Assembly (NCBI GenBank): GCA_964411125.1
Contig: CAYPJU010000010.1
Span: 43,304 to 107,303, forward strand
Length of the DNA stretch: 64,000 bases
Direction of reading: 5' to 3'
From: JBFIHF01 sp964411125
GTDB taxonomy: Bacteria > Myxococcota_A > Bradymonadia > Bradymonadales > Bradymonadaceae
Part shown: piece by piece, positions 1-10,678 of the stretch
How positions within the stretch are numbered: position 1 is the first letter of the stretch
How the letters are laid out: the number at the start of each line of letters is the position of its first letter
Translations under genes and position numbers: made by a program
Notes under the pieces: generated by a model
Told to the model about the DNA's origin: nothing
The model's input: only the letters and a program-made list of their open reading frames with translations
The model's database searches: none

Positions 1-45
1 TTTCGTGGGCGACCCGCTCGTCCAGATTCGATAGGAGAGCTTGCC

Positions 46-1629
46 ATGAGCAGCGAACACCCCCAGACCGCCGCAGCGACCCCGACGGACGTCGCCGGTG
101 AGGAAACGATCGAGCGCAAGGATGCGCGTGAGGAAGCACGGAAGGTCCGCGAGCAGGTCCTCGGGAACGCCCGCAAGGTCAGCGTCGCGCGCGCACGCCT
201 GGAGATGCTCTTCGACGACGGGACGATGGAAGAGATCGGCGCGGAGGTGCGTCATCGCGCGTCCGACTTCGGCCTCGACAAGAAGCGCTTCCCCGGCGAC
301 GGCGTCGTGACGGCCTGTGGGCTCGTCGACGGCCGTCCGGTCTATGCGTTCGCGCAGGACCGTACGATCCTCGGCGGCAGCCTCGGGCAGGCGCACGCCG
401 AGAAGATCGCCCGACTGCAAGACCTCGCCCTTCGAACGGGCGCGCCGCTCGTCGCGATCAACGATTCGGGCGGTGCGCGGATCCAGGAAGGGGTCGACGC
501 GCTCGGTGGATACGGCGAGATCTTCCGGCGCAACGTCATGTCCTCGGGAGTCATCCCCCAGATCTCACTCATCATGGGACCGTGCGCCGGTGGCGCCGTC
601 TACTCCCCTGCCCTCACGGACTTCGTCGGGATGGTCGACGGCTCGAGCTACATGTTCCTCACCGGCCCCAAGGTCGTGAAGACGGTGACGTTCGAAGACA
701 TCACGACCGAAGAGCTGGGTGGCGGCCGGACGCACTCGGAGAAGACCGGCGTCGCCGCGTTCCTCTTCGAGGACGACCGCGACGCGATCGAGTCGACGCG
801 ACGGCTGCTCGGCTACCTTCCGTCGAACAACCGCGAGGCGCCGCCTCGTATCGATGCGAAGGACCCGGTCGACCGGATGGACGTGGAGTTCCACGAGCTC
901 GTTCCCGATGATCCCCGCAAACCGTACGACGTCCGCAAGGTCGTCGACCTGGTCGTGGACAGTGGGTCGTTCTTCGAGGTCCAGGACCGCTGGGCCCAGA
1001 ACGTCGTCGTCGGCTTCGCACGGCTCGACGGTCACGTGGTCGGCATCATCGCGAACCAGCCGCTCGTGCTCGCCGGTGTGCTCGACATCAACGCCAGCCG
1101 CAAGGCATCGCGCTTCATCCGCACCTGCAACGCCTTCAACATCCCGCTCGTCTCGCTCGTCGACGTGCCGGGCTTCCTCCCCGGCCGCGCCCAGGAACAC
1201 GACGGCGTCATCGACCACGGTGCGAAGCTCCTGTACGCGTATTGCGAAGCGCGTGTTCCGAAGCTCTCCGTCATCTTGCGGAAGGCTTACGGCGGCGCGT
1301 ACATCGTGATGAGCTCGAAGCACGTGGGGGGCGACATCAACCTCGCCTGGCCCAATGCGGAGATCGCCGTGATGGGCGCCGCGGGCGCGGTCGAGGTCCT
1401 CAACCGTCGCGAGATCGAAGCCGCGGACGACCCGGCGGCGAAGACCGAAGAGTTGAAGCAGGCGTACGAGGAGAAGTTCCTCAATCCGGACATCGCCGCC
1501 CAGCGCGGCTACCTCGACGCGGTCATCGAACCGCACGAGACGCGCCGCAAGCTGATTCGTTTTCTGGAAGTATTGTCGAACAAGCGCGAGTGGATGCCCC
1601 CGAAGAACAACGGGAACATCCCCGTCTGA
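46..1629 (+). CDS. pccB: Acyl-CoA carboxylase carboxyltransferase subunit (propionyl-CoA carboxylase beta type)
   Basis: Transfers carboxyl from biotin to a short acyl-CoA such as propionyl-CoA. At 527 aa it has the full length of the PccB/AccD5 family. Both crotonase-fold halves are present: an N-terminal half with GGARIQEG and GPCAGGAVYSPALTDF oxyanion-type motifs and a C-terminal half with DVPGFLPG and KAYGGAYIVM. The ATG at 46 follows an AGGAGA Shine-Dalgarno. The first 60 or so residues are an Asp/Glu/Arg-rich extension longer than in the paralogue at 30344. No biotin carboxylase or biotin carrier gene is adjacent in the visible sequence; one could lie upstream of the window. A terminator follows directly. 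Substrate preference is inferred from family resemblance only. Confidence 0.93.
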   Translation: MSSEHPQTAAATPTDVAGEETIERKDAREEARKVREQVLGNARKVSVARARLEMLFDDGTMEEIGAEVRHRASDFGLDKKRFPGDGVVTACGLVDGRPVYAFAQDRTILGGSLGQAHAEKIARLQDLALRTGAPLVAINDSGGARIQEGVDALGGYGEIFRRNVMSSGVIPQISLIMGPCAGGAVYSPALTDFVGMVDGSSYMFLTGPKVVKTVTFEDITTEELGGGRTHSEKTGVAAFLFEDDRDAIESTRRLLGYLPSNNREAPPRIDAKDPVDRMDVEFHELVPDDPRKPYDVRKVVDLVVDSGSFFEVQDRWAQNVVVGFARLDGHVVGIIANQPLVLAGVLDINASRKASRFIRTCNAFNIPLVSLVDVPGFLPGRAQEHDGVIDHGAKLLYAYCEARVPKLSVILRKAYGGAYIVMSSKHVGGDINLAWPNAEIAVMGAAGAVEVLNRREIEAADDPAAKTEELKQAYEEKFLNPDIAAQRGYLDAVIEPHETRRKLIRFLEVLSNKREWMPPKNNGNIPV

Positions 1630-1656
1630 GGGTTGCGCGAAGCTCGTTCCCCGAAG

Positions 1657-1683
1657 AAGCGGAGGCCAATCGCCTCCGCTTTT
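1657..1683. terminator. Rho-independent terminator between convergent genes
   Basis: A perfect 10-bp stem (AAGCGGAGGC at 1657-1666, GCCTCCGCTT at 1672-1681) with a CAATC loop is followed by a short T run. It sits between the stop of the carboxyltransferase and the 3' end of the leftward PilZ gene, so it can serve both directions. Confidence 0.8.
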
Positions 1684-1689
1684 CCGTTT

Positions 1690-2100
1690 TCAGCGCAGGG
1701 CCTGACTGTAAAGCCACTGGTGGACACGGCGCTCTTCGCGGGTCTCGGCGACGAGCTCAATCCCCCAGAGGCTGTGGCCCGCTTCGCTGTCGCGCCGGCG
1801 GACTCTGCCGCGGACGTTGGCGATGGCACGATGGTCCATCCCGATGATCGTGATGCGAATGTCGAGCATCGTACCGACCTCGTATTCGGCGTCGGCCTTG
1901 AGCAAGCAACCGCCGAGGCTGATGTCCATCACCTGGCCCCAGGTCTCGTCGTGGCCCTCGCAAGTGATCGTGCAGATGGCGCGGACCGGGGCGCGATAGA
2001 TGCGGGTCTGCGGGCCCGGCTCGAAGATCGGCGCTCCCGGGCCTCCGCCGATGGTGAAGCGCTGTCGATTGTCGTTCTGGGGTAGGACGATGGTACGCAT
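1690..2100 (-). CDS. PilZ domain protein (probable c-di-GMP binding)
   Basis: A stand-alone PilZ domain protein of 136 aa. The two signature elements of a c-di-GMP-binding PilZ are visible: an RxxxR switch (RAPVR, about residues 36-40) and DISLGG (DxSxxG, about 59-64). These suggest it is a receptor for the second messenger c-di-GMP, acting in the cytoplasm on motility, polysaccharide or gene output that cannot be told from the sequence. I chose the start at 2100 because GGAGGG lies five bases upstream; an in-frame start at 2154 would add 18 unlikely residues. It is divergent from icd and converges on the upstream carboxyltransferase across a shared terminator. Confidence 0.82.
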   Translation of the reverse strand: MRTIVLPQNDNRQRFTIGGGPGAPIFEPGPQTRIYRAPVRAICTITCEGHDETWGQVMDISLGGCLLKADAEYEVGTMLDIRITIIGMDHRAIANVRGRVRRRDSEAGHSLWGIELVAETREERRVHQWLYSQALR

Positions 2101-2246
2101 GGGAACCCTCCGTGGTTCGCCTGGTGTCTGTTGCCGAATCCTTCGGTCTCTCACTCAGCGTATGGTGTCGTCGGGGAGCGGCAACTTTTTCATTTTCGGA
2201 TCGCCCGACAGATCCGGGGTCTGCAGACCACCTCGGCCCTCTCGGG

Positions 2247-2285
2247 TTGACGTTTCCCCGCTATTGCGCAATGACATCGTCATTG
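2247..2285 (+). promoter_or_regulatory. Candidate icd promoter element and 17-bp palindrome
   Basis: A TTGACG hexamer (2247-2252) is followed after 16 bases by a perfect inverted repeat CAATGAC-ATC-GTCATTG (2269-2285), overlapping the place where a -10 element would sit and about 55 bases before the icd start. A repressor or activator binding there would control icd. The -10 hexamer itself is poor, so the promoter part is tentative; the palindrome is directly visible. Confidence 0.4.
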
Positions 2286-2340
2286 TTCCGGCCGCATTCT
2301 CCGCGGCCCACCACGACCCCCGCCCGACGAGGCCCGACAG

Positions 2341-4563
<2,223 letters not shown>

Positions 4564-4575
4564 ACGAGTGCGTAC

Positions 4576-4597
4576 GGCGCCCTCGCCCGAGGGCGCC
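4576..4597 (+). terminator. GC hairpin after icd, possible terminator
   Basis: Nine-bp perfect stem GGCGCCCTC/GAGGGCGCC with a four-base loop starts 13 bases after the icd stop. No T run follows, so intrinsic termination is uncertain; it could instead protect the mRNA 3' end. Confidence 0.45.
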
Positions 4598-4676
4598 GCG
4601 CGGCCCGGGCCGCAGATTGGAAATCCGATGACGGTTGTGACAAGGTGACCGCGACGTCGCCCCGTGATTTTTCAGG

Positions 4677-5552
4677 ATGCTCCGAATCCTCATCACCGTC
4701 CCTGCCTTCGCGGCAATGTTCCCCACCGCCGCAGCGGCGGAAGGGGCATGGCCGGCTGACGAGCTGCAGCTCCGATTCGGTGCCGAGGCCTTCAGTGGGA
4801 CCGCGAAATCTCAGTACACGGCGACCGGTGACCGAATCGAGCTGCTCGACCCGGCGTCCCCAGGCGGTGTGACTCAGCGTGGCGTCGAGCTCGAGGCCGA
4901 ATTCGGCCTCTTCGAGGACGTATCGATCTTCACCGCTACGACGCTGCACACTATCCGGTACGAGTCCGAGGCGGCGTCGGCGACCGTGTCGGGGCTCGGC
5001 GACGCGCGGATTGGAGGCCAGTGGGCGTTTCTACACGACCCGATCACGCTGACCGCCGAGCCGTCTCTCACGTTCCCCACCGGCTACACCCCCGACGGCG
5101 GAGCTTACGTTCCCTCGCTGGGGAACGGGGTGAACCAGTACGAGGTTCGAATATGGGTCGGGCAGCGGTTCGAAGACCCTGCGTTTCGGTTCGAGCTCGG
5201 TGTCGGCTATCGGTTCCGCGGGACCCGCGTCCCGCGCGGCGGGGGGGCGAAGCTCATCTATGCCGACGAAGTACCTTACGATCTGCGCGTCGGTTTCGAG
5301 CCGCTGGACGACCTCGAGCTGCTCGGTCTACTCGGTGGCGCGTACGGGCTCGGCACGCCCGATATCGTAGACCGCGTCCACCTCTACCCGCGCACCGAGA
5401 AGTATCTGTGGCTGGGAGTCGGTGTCGGCTACCGATTCTTCGACTGGTTCTCCGCACTCGCTACGTATCGAACGACCGCCGCCGGCGTGAACGCGCTCGA
5501 CTCGCAGTTCCTGTCATTGACGACCGAATTTCGGTACGAGGTGGGCTCGTGA
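4677..5552 (+). CDS. Exported barrel-like protein of unknown function
   Basis: A 291-aa protein with a clear signal peptide (residues 1-21, cleavage near TAAAA-EG). The mature part has alternating strands rich in aromatic residues and Gly (for example VGYRFRGTRVPRGG, GVGVGYRFFDWFSALATYRT) and ends in FRYEVGS, in keeping with an outer-membrane beta-barrel resembling transporter-like or MetA-pathway phenol degradation barrels; no specific family is certain. It is the first gene of a three-gene unit: its TGA overlaps the GTG of the molybdoenzyme. The start ATG has only a weak CAGG next to it, so initiation is less sure than the frame. Confidence 0.7.
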   Translation: MLRILITVPAFAAMFPTAAAAEGAWPADELQLRFGAEAFSGTAKSQYTATGDRIELLDPASPGGVTQRGVELEAEFGLFEDVSIFTATTLHTIRYESEAASATVSGLGDARIGGQWAFLHDPITLTAEPSLTFPTGYTPDGGAYVPSLGNGVNQYEVRIWVGQRFEDPAFRFELGVGYRFRGTRVPRGGGAKLIYADEVPYDLRVGFEPLDDLELLGLLGGAYGLGTPDIVDRVHLYPRTEKYLWLGVGVGYRFFDWFSALATYRTTAAGVNALDSQFLSLTTEFRYEVGS

Positions 5553-6670
5553 AGATCGATCGGCGACAATTCCTCGAAGAGGCCGGAAAGACGGGCGCCG
5601 CGCTCGTCCTTCTCTCGGTTCTCCCGGGGTGCGAGTCGTTCGACATCTCCGAGGGGACGAGAGAGTTCGCGTTCCTGACTCCCCAGGACGAGTGGTTCTG
5701 GTTCTCCGGCATGGAGGACACGCCGTCGCGCGCGCCGAACATCCTCCCCGACGATTGGACGCTCGAGATTCGATCGGGCGGCCGATCGGTCGGAGAGATC
5801 GGATTCCGCAAGCTAAAGGCCCTCGAGGCGGACGGGCTCGACGTGCAGTACCTCAAGACGATGCGGTGCATCTTCGGGACGCTCGCCGACGAGCTTTCGG
5901 AGACGCTCACCGCGACCGGCGTCTTTCGCGGGATTCCGCTCAGCATCGTGCTCGACGAGACCGACATCTCGGGGGAAGCGACGAAGTTGAAGATCGACGC
6001 GAGTGACGGATTCTCGACGAGCCTCAGCTACGACCGCTTGATCGACGAGACGCAGCTCCCCGTCATCCTCGCCTACGAACTCAACGGCGAGCCCCTGACT
6101 CGCGAACGAGGAGGCCCGGTGCGCCTCATCGTGCCCGAGAGCTGGGGGTTCAAGAGCATCAAGTGGATCTCGACCGTCGACGCGACGACCGACTTTTCGA
6201 GCTACGGCACCTTCGAAACTGGCCCCTTCGCCGGCAAGACCATCGTCGACAACCCGGGCGCAATGCCGCTCACCACGCTGTTGAACGACCCACCGAGTCT
6301 CCTCGCCGAGGTCGCGGGGCCCGACGTCGCGCTGCGGGGGATGGCGCTGGTCGGGGGAACCAAGGTCGACGCCGTGGAGGTTCAGATCGACGAGGGCGAC
6401 TGGCAGCTCGCGACGATCGCGCCGTTCGACGACGTCCTGGACAGCCTCGGTCACGACGCACTTCTCGTGCGTTCGAGCGTCCAGTACGGCGAGGACTGGC
6501 CTTACCCGAACGTGTGGGCCCCCTGGTCCTTCACCGCTATGGGACTGACTCCTGGACGACACCGAATCAACCTGCGGTCCGTCGATCGGACCGGGCGTTC
6601 GAATCCTTCGATCGTCAACGAACCTTACGAAACGACGCAACACATCGCGCTCGAGCTGGACGTGACATGA
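5549..6670 (+). CDS. Tat-exported molybdopterin oxidoreductase (sulfite oxidase family)
   Basis: A 373-aa sulfite-oxidase-family enzyme holding a mononuclear Mo cofactor. The N terminus has a Tat twin-arginine motif (DRRQFL, RR at 5-6), a hydrophobic stretch and a lipobox ending at Cys28 (VLPGC), so it is probably a periplasmic Tat lipoprotein. Cys107 in TMRC aligns with the Mo-ligand cysteine, and ATGVFRGIPLSIVLDE matches the conserved GVPLxxVL segment. The C-terminal ~100 residues (MALVGGTKVDAVEVQID to WAPWSFTAMG) are the Ig-like Mo-co dimerisation domain. GTG at 5549 overlaps the upstream stop as GTGA. The usual Asn after the Cys (CxGN) is not conserved, so the substrate may not be sulfite. 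No haem domain or cytochrome partner is nearby. Confidence 0.83.
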   Translation: MKIDRRQFLEEAGKTGAALVLLSVLPGCESFDISEGTREFAFLTPQDEWFWFSGMEDTPSRAPNILPDDWTLEIRSGGRSVGEIGFRKLKALEADGLDVQYLKTMRCIFGTLADELSETLTATGVFRGIPLSIVLDETDISGEATKLKIDASDGFSTSLSYDRLIDETQLPVILAYELNGEPLTRERGGPVRLIVPESWGFKSIKWISTVDATTDFSSYGTFETGPFAGKTIVDNPGAMPLTTLLNDPPSLLAEVAGPDVALRGMALVGGTKVDAVEVQIDEGDWQLATIAPFDDVLDSLGHDALLVRSSVQYGEDWPYPNVWAPWSFTAMGLTPGRHRINLRSVDRTGRSNPSIVNEPYETTQHIALELDVT

Positions 6671-9600
6671 TACGACATCCGATCTTCGCCGCCGTCGTGG
6701 CGGCCCTACTCTTCTCCAATGCCTGCGCCTCATGCGGTGGCGACAACAACGGGAACAACGGGACCAACAACGGCACCGTCACCGACCCCGACATGGGAGG
6801 CGGCGACCCCGACGGCGGCGACCCCGATGGCGGCGGCGGCGACCCCGACTCGGGTGGCGACCCGGACATGGGCGAAGAGCCCCCCGTGGAAGTTCCGCGG
6901 GTCGCCTGCGCCGACACGATCGCACCGCCCGCTGGCGACGACCTCTGCGAGGCGACGACAGGCTCCAACGGCTACACGCTGCTGCGGGCCGGCGAAGTCC
7001 TCGGCCCTGACGCGACCTACGAGAACGGGGGCGCTCTCGTCGACCCCGACGGTCGGATCGTCTGCGCGGGATGCGACTGTGGAGACGAAGCCAATTCGGC
7101 CGACGCCACGGTGATCAGTTGCGCGGAAGGCGTCCTGTCTCCGTCGCTCATCAACCCCCACGACCACATCACGTTTTCGCTGTCGTGGCCGCAGGATCAC
7201 GGGACCGAGCGCTACGAGCATCGCCATGACTGGCGCCGCGGACTTCGCGGCCATTCCGAGATCGACACCAACCCCGGGTCGGATTCGTCTCGCGAAGGCG
7301 TGCTCTATGGGGAGACGCGGATGCTCTTCGGAGGTGCCACGAGCATCGCCGGTTCGAGCAGCGTCGACGCCTCCGGCTTCTTGCGAAACCTCGACGACGG
7401 CGCGCGTACCGAAGGACTCACCGGGGTCGATGTCGACTACCGGACCTTCCCGCTCGGAGACTCCGGGGGGTCGCTACGCGACATGAACTGTGACTACCCC
7501 GACATCGATTCGGAATCTCGCGCTCAAGGAGCTTCCGTCTACCTCCCACACATCGCCGAGGGGATCGACGACGAGGCCGCCAACGAGTTCCGCTGCACCA
7601 GCGGACTGGCCGAAGGTGGCGCCGACCTCATCAATTCGAACACTTCCGTCATCCACGGAATCGGGCTCACCGCCGTCGACATCGAGCAGATGGCCGCCGA
7701 AGGCGCCCGGCTGGTCTGGTCGCCGCGATCCAACATCGATCTCTACGGGAACACGGCCCGCGCCCCGATCTTCCGCCGCTACGGGGTGGTGATCGCCCTG
7801 GGGACCGACTGGTCGGCGAGCGGGTCCATGAACGTCCTGCGGGAGTTGCAGTGTGCCGACTACCTCAACTCCGTCCACTACGGCGGGGTCTTCTCCGACT
7901 ACGAACTCTGGAAGATGTCGACGCTCAACGCCGCCATCGCGATGGGGGCAGACACCCAGATCGGAGCCATCGTGGAAGGTTTCTTCGCCGACCTCGCGAT
8001 CTTCGACGGGCGGGACCGCGACGCGCATCGCGCCGTCATCTCCGCCGAGATCGAGGACGTCCACTTCGTGATGCGCGGCGGCGTGCCGCTGTTGGGCGAC
8101 GCGAACGTCATCGAGGCGCTCGTCCCCGCTGCGGAAGTCGACCAGTGCGAAGAGATCGACGTCTGCGGAGAACGTCGACGCATCTGCGCACAGCGCGACA
8201 TCGGGATGACCCTCAGCCAGTTGCGCGGATCCGTCGACCCCAACGCGTACCCGCTCTTCTTCTGTGAAACCCCCGAACGCGAGCCCTCCTGCGTCCCCTT
8301 CCGCGAAGGCGAATACGACGGCTCAATGGCAGGCCCCGGCGACATCGACGGCGACGGTATCCCCGACGCCGACGACGTATGCTCCGCCGTCTTCAACCCG
8401 ATCCGCCCGATGGACGGCACGATGCAGCCCGACATCGATCAGGACGGAGCAGGTGACGAATGCGACGAGTGTCCGACGGGCGACGCCGACTCGTGCCCGA
8501 TGTTCGACCCGAACGACTTCGACTCCGACGGCGTCCCCAACCTGATGGACAACTGCCCCAACGACGCCAACCCCGACCAGGCCGACAGCGAAGGGGACGG
8601 CGTAGGCGACGTGTGTGACGCGTGCTCCGACTTCGACAACAGCACGACGCCCGCATGCCCTGCGACGATCTACGAGATTCGAGGCGGCGAGTTCGTCCTC
8701 GGGGATCAGGTCTTCATCGACGAGGTCGTCGTCACCGCGGCGGGGGGCAACGCGCTCTTCGTTCAGGTTCCGGCCGACGCGTCCTACTACAACGGCGTGG
8801 AGTTCTCCGGGCTGAACGTCTTCCTCGCCGGCAACACGGCGCCGGCTGTCGGAGACTCGGTGCGCATCGACGGCGTGCTGAGCGAGTTCGGCGGCACGCT
8901 GCAGATCGAAGCGGCGACGATCACGGTGAACTCCTCCGGGAACGCCCTCCCCGACTTCACTGAAGTCCAGCCTTCCGAGATCGCCAACGGGGGCGCGAGA
9001 GCCGACGAGCTCGAAGGAACCCTCGTCCAGGTGCGCGACGTCACCGTGACCGACCCCAACCCCGACGCTCCCGACGACTTCGGCGAGTTCGAGATCACGG
9101 GTGGCCTGCGCGTCGACGACCTCTTCTACGAAGTGATGCCTGATCCGACCGGCGGCGAGGAGTTCTCGATCCTTCGGGGCGTGGCGACCTTCTCGTTCGG
9201 CAACAAGAAGATGGTGCCACGCAACGCGAGTGACGTCGTCACGGGGCCGGCATCGCTCGTCGGCCTGACCCCCTCGACCGTCTTCGTCGACGGCGACGCG
9301 GGCGCACAGTCGACCAGCCCGCCCCTCTACGTTTCGATGTCGGGACCGACCATCGCCGACGTCACCGTCGCCCTCACTTACTCCGGCAACGTGACCGGCC
9401 CGGCCTCCGTCACGGTCACCTCCGGCTCCGACCGAGCGGAGGTCCAGCTGACGCCTTCGGGAACGGGACCGGGCTCCGTCACGGCGTCCTACGACGGGAA
9501 CATGTCGACCGCCAACGTGACCGTGTACGACGCGGCGACGACCCGGACAGTCTCGAGCCTCGCCCCCGCCAATCCGACGGTGAACATCAACGGGAACCTC

Positions 9601-10368
9601 GCGCTCACGGTCACGATCGCACCGCCCGCCTCCGCAGGCGGACAGCGTGTGGACCTGGCGTACACACCCGGGACCTCGATCAGCGGCCCCGCGTTCGTCA
9701 CCGTTCCTGCCGGAATGATGACCGCCGCGATCAACCTCACCGCCAGTGCGACGGCAGGTAGTGAGACCGTAACGGCGTCGATCGGTGGCTCTTCGCAGAG
9801 CACCACCGTCAACGTCACGACCGCCCCGGCGAATTGCCTGATCATCTCGGAGTACATCGAAGGGTCCGGTAGCAACAACAAGGCGTTCGAGCTCTACAAC
9901 TGCTCGTCGGGTCCTCTCGACCTCGGCAACTTCGCCGTCTGCCTGGTCTCCAACGGAGACACGACCTGCTCACAGTCTGCGGACCTGCCGACCCAGAGCC
10001 TGCCCGTCGGGGGCGTCTTCACCGTCTGCAGGTCGGACACCGCCGGCGGCGGCGACCCCGTCGACGGGATCGCGAACAACTGCAACCTCGTTGCCGCGAA
10101 CGTAGCCAACTTCAACGGGAACGACCGGCTCGCCGTCTACCTCGACGCGAACGGCGACTCGATGCTCGACGGCGGCGACACCGTCACCGACGCGTTTGGC
10201 GTTCTGGCTACCGACCCGGGCCCGATCTGGGCGAACACGACGTATCGTCGATGCGACTTCGCCTCGTACGACGGTGTCGAGCCGTTCTCGGTCGACGATC
10301 GTTACACGTCGCATCCCCAGAACGACGCCACCGATTTCGGCACCGCACCCGTCGCAGGTTGCCCGTAA
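6667..10368 (+). CDS. Giant secreted multidomain amidohydrolase lipoprotein
   Basis: A 1233-aa exported protein. Order: signal peptide with likely lipid-anchored Cys20; Asp/Gly/Asn spacer (24-72); amidohydrolase domain (about 80-485); thrombospondin type 3 Ca-binding repeats (559-655, DxDxDGxxD units with Cys pairs); OB-fold-like domain of the YhcR/secreted nuclease type (668-865); Ig-like repeats; LTD-like terminal domain (about 1055-1233). The amidohydrolase has metal-site motifs of the TrzA/MtaD/SsnA group: HDH (165-167), HIAE (295-298), His330 and GTD (Asp381), so it looks catalytically intact, a cell-surface deaminase or hydrolase of unknown substrate. ATG 6667 overlaps the upstream stop (ATGA). 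Start chosen because the reading frame upstream of 6667 lies inside the molybdoenzyme gene. Confidence 0.82.
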   Translation: MIRHPIFAAVVAALLFSNACASCGGDNNGNNGTNNGTVTDPDMGGGDPDGGDPDGGGGDPDSGGDPDMGEEPPVEVPRVACADTIAPPAGDDLCEATTGSNGYTLLRAGEVLGPDATYENGGALVDPDGRIVCAGCDCGDEANSADATVISCAEGVLSPSLINPHDHITFSLSWPQDHGTERYEHRHDWRRGLRGHSEIDTNPGSDSSREGVLYGETRMLFGGATSIAGSSSVDASGFLRNLDDGARTEGLTGVDVDYRTFPLGDSGGSLRDMNCDYPDIDSESRAQGASVYLPHIAEGIDDEAANEFRCTSGLAEGGADLINSNTSVIHGIGLTAVDIEQMAAEGARLVWSPRSNIDLYGNTARAPIFRRYGVVIALGTDWSASGSMNVLRELQCADYLNSVHYGGVFSDYELWKMSTLNAAIAMGADTQIGAIVEGFFADLAIFDGRDRDAHRAVISAEIEDVHFVMRGGVPLLGDANVIEALVPAAEVDQCEEIDVCGERRRICAQRDIGMTLSQLRGSVDPNAYPLFFCETPEREPSCVPFREGEYDGSMAGPGDIDGDGIPDADDVCSAVFNPIRPMDGTMQPDIDQDGAGDECDECPTGDADSCPMFDPNDFDSDGVPNLMDNCPNDANPDQADSEGDGVGDVCDACSDFDNSTTPACPATIYEIRGGEFVLGDQVFIDEVVVTAAGGNALFVQVPADASYYNGVEFSGLNVFLAGNTAPAVGDSVRIDGVLSEFGGTLQIEAATITVNSSGNALPDFTEVQPSEIANGGARADELEGTLVQVRDVTVTDPNPDAPDDFGEFEITGGLRVDDLFYEVMPDPTGGEEFSILRGVATFSFGNKKMVPRNASDVVTGPASLVGLTPSTVFVDGDAGAQSTSPPLYVSMSGPTIADVTVALTYSGNVTGPASVTVTSGSDRAEVQLTPSGTGPGSVTASYDGNMSTANVTVYDAATTRTVSSLAPANPTVNINGNLALTVTIAPPASAGGQRVDLAYTPGTSISGPAFVTVPAGMMTAAINLTASATAGSETVTASIGGSSQSTTVNVTTAPANCLIISEYIEGSGSNNKAFELYNCSSGPLDLGNFAVCLVSNGDTTCSQSADLPTQSLPVGGVFTVCRSDTAGGGDPVDGIANNCNLVAANVANFNGNDRLAVYLDANGDSMLDGGDTVTDAFGVLATDPGPIWANTTYRRCDFASYDGVEPFSVDDRYTSHPQNDATDFGTAPVAGCP
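6782..6873 (+). repeat. In-frame GACCCCGA-type low-complexity repeat
   Basis: Imperfect repeats of GACCCCGAC plus GGCGGC units encode the Asp-Pro-Asp-Gly-Gly spacer just after the lipoprotein signal. This is a flexible surface linker common after lipoboxes in myxobacterial lipoproteins, and a place where slippage could change linker length. Confidence 0.75.
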
Positions 10369-10376
10369 AACTGCGA

Positions 10377-10403
10377 GACGCCGGGGAGTTCTTCCCCGGC
10401 GTC
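10377..10403 (+). terminator. Strong hairpin after amidohydrolase gene
   Basis: Eleven-bp perfect stem GACGCCGGGGA/TCCCCGGCGTC with a GTTCT loop begins eight bases after the TAA. Only a C/T-rich tract (CCCCCCTTCTTTCC) follows, so it may be an intrinsic terminator with a poor tail. Confidence 0.6.
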
Positions 10404-10446
10404 GAACCCCCCTTCTTTCCGACAACCGAGACATCGGGCCCTCATC

Positions 10447-10462
10447 GGCAACAGCAGTTGCC
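10447..10462 (+). promoter_or_regulatory. Inverted repeat, candidate enhancer-binding site
   Basis: GGCAAC-AGCA-GTTGCC is a perfect six-bp inverted repeat with a four-base spacer. Its centre is about 165 bases upstream of the expected start of the sigma-54-type promoter at 10592, the usual range for a bacterial enhancer-binding protein dimer. The role is inferred from shape and distance only. Confidence 0.4.
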
Positions 10463-10591
10463 ACAAGGGTATTTACACCGGCTACTCGACCTTCCTTCCA
10501 TACGCGAAACCTGTGACCGCCATGCCGCAGGCTAGACTTAAGCCATTGAATTAAAACCACTATATGCCTCAATAATAAATTGTTTCAATCC

Positions 10592-10607
10592 TGGCACGGC
10601 TCTAGCA
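10592..10607 (+). promoter_or_regulatory. Sigma-54 (-24/-12) promoter
   Basis: TGGCACGGCTCTAGCA matches the sigma-54 consensus TGGCACG-N4-TTGCA at all but one fixed base, with the GG and GC doublets exactly ten bases apart. An AT-rich block lies just upstream, where IHF-like bending would be expected. Transcription would begin near 10619 and run into the HEAT-like gene at 10679. Confidence 0.72.
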
Positions 10608-10636
10608 GAAGACCCAACCAGGTGGACAACAACGAG

Positions 10637-10658
10637 CTGGCCCCCTGGGGGCGGCCAG
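10637..10658 (+). promoter_or_regulatory. 5' leader hairpin before the HEAT-like gene
   Basis: CTGGCC (10637-10642) pairs with GGCCAG (10653-10658), and inner CCC/GGG can extend the stem. It sits in the predicted leader 20 bases before the ATG, just upstream of the GGTGG ribosome site, so it could affect translation or stability. Confidence 0.4.
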
Positions 10659-10678
10659 ATAAGAACACGGTGGTGAAC

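Larger units (their letters stand above)
10369..10678 (+). other. Regulatory intergenic region, no gene seen
   Basis: This 310-base stretch lies between the amidohydrolase and HEAT-like genes. It holds a hairpin at its start, an inverted repeat at 10447-10462, an AT-rich block (about 10545-10590) unlike its surroundings, a sigma-54-type promoter and a leader hairpin. I find no supported reading frame in it. Confidence 0.7.

Noticed and set aside
5549..6670. Naming the molybdoenzyme sulfite oxidase or MsrP
   Set aside because: The Asn after the Mo-ligand Cys is not kept and there is no haem or MsrQ partner, so substrate is not assigned.
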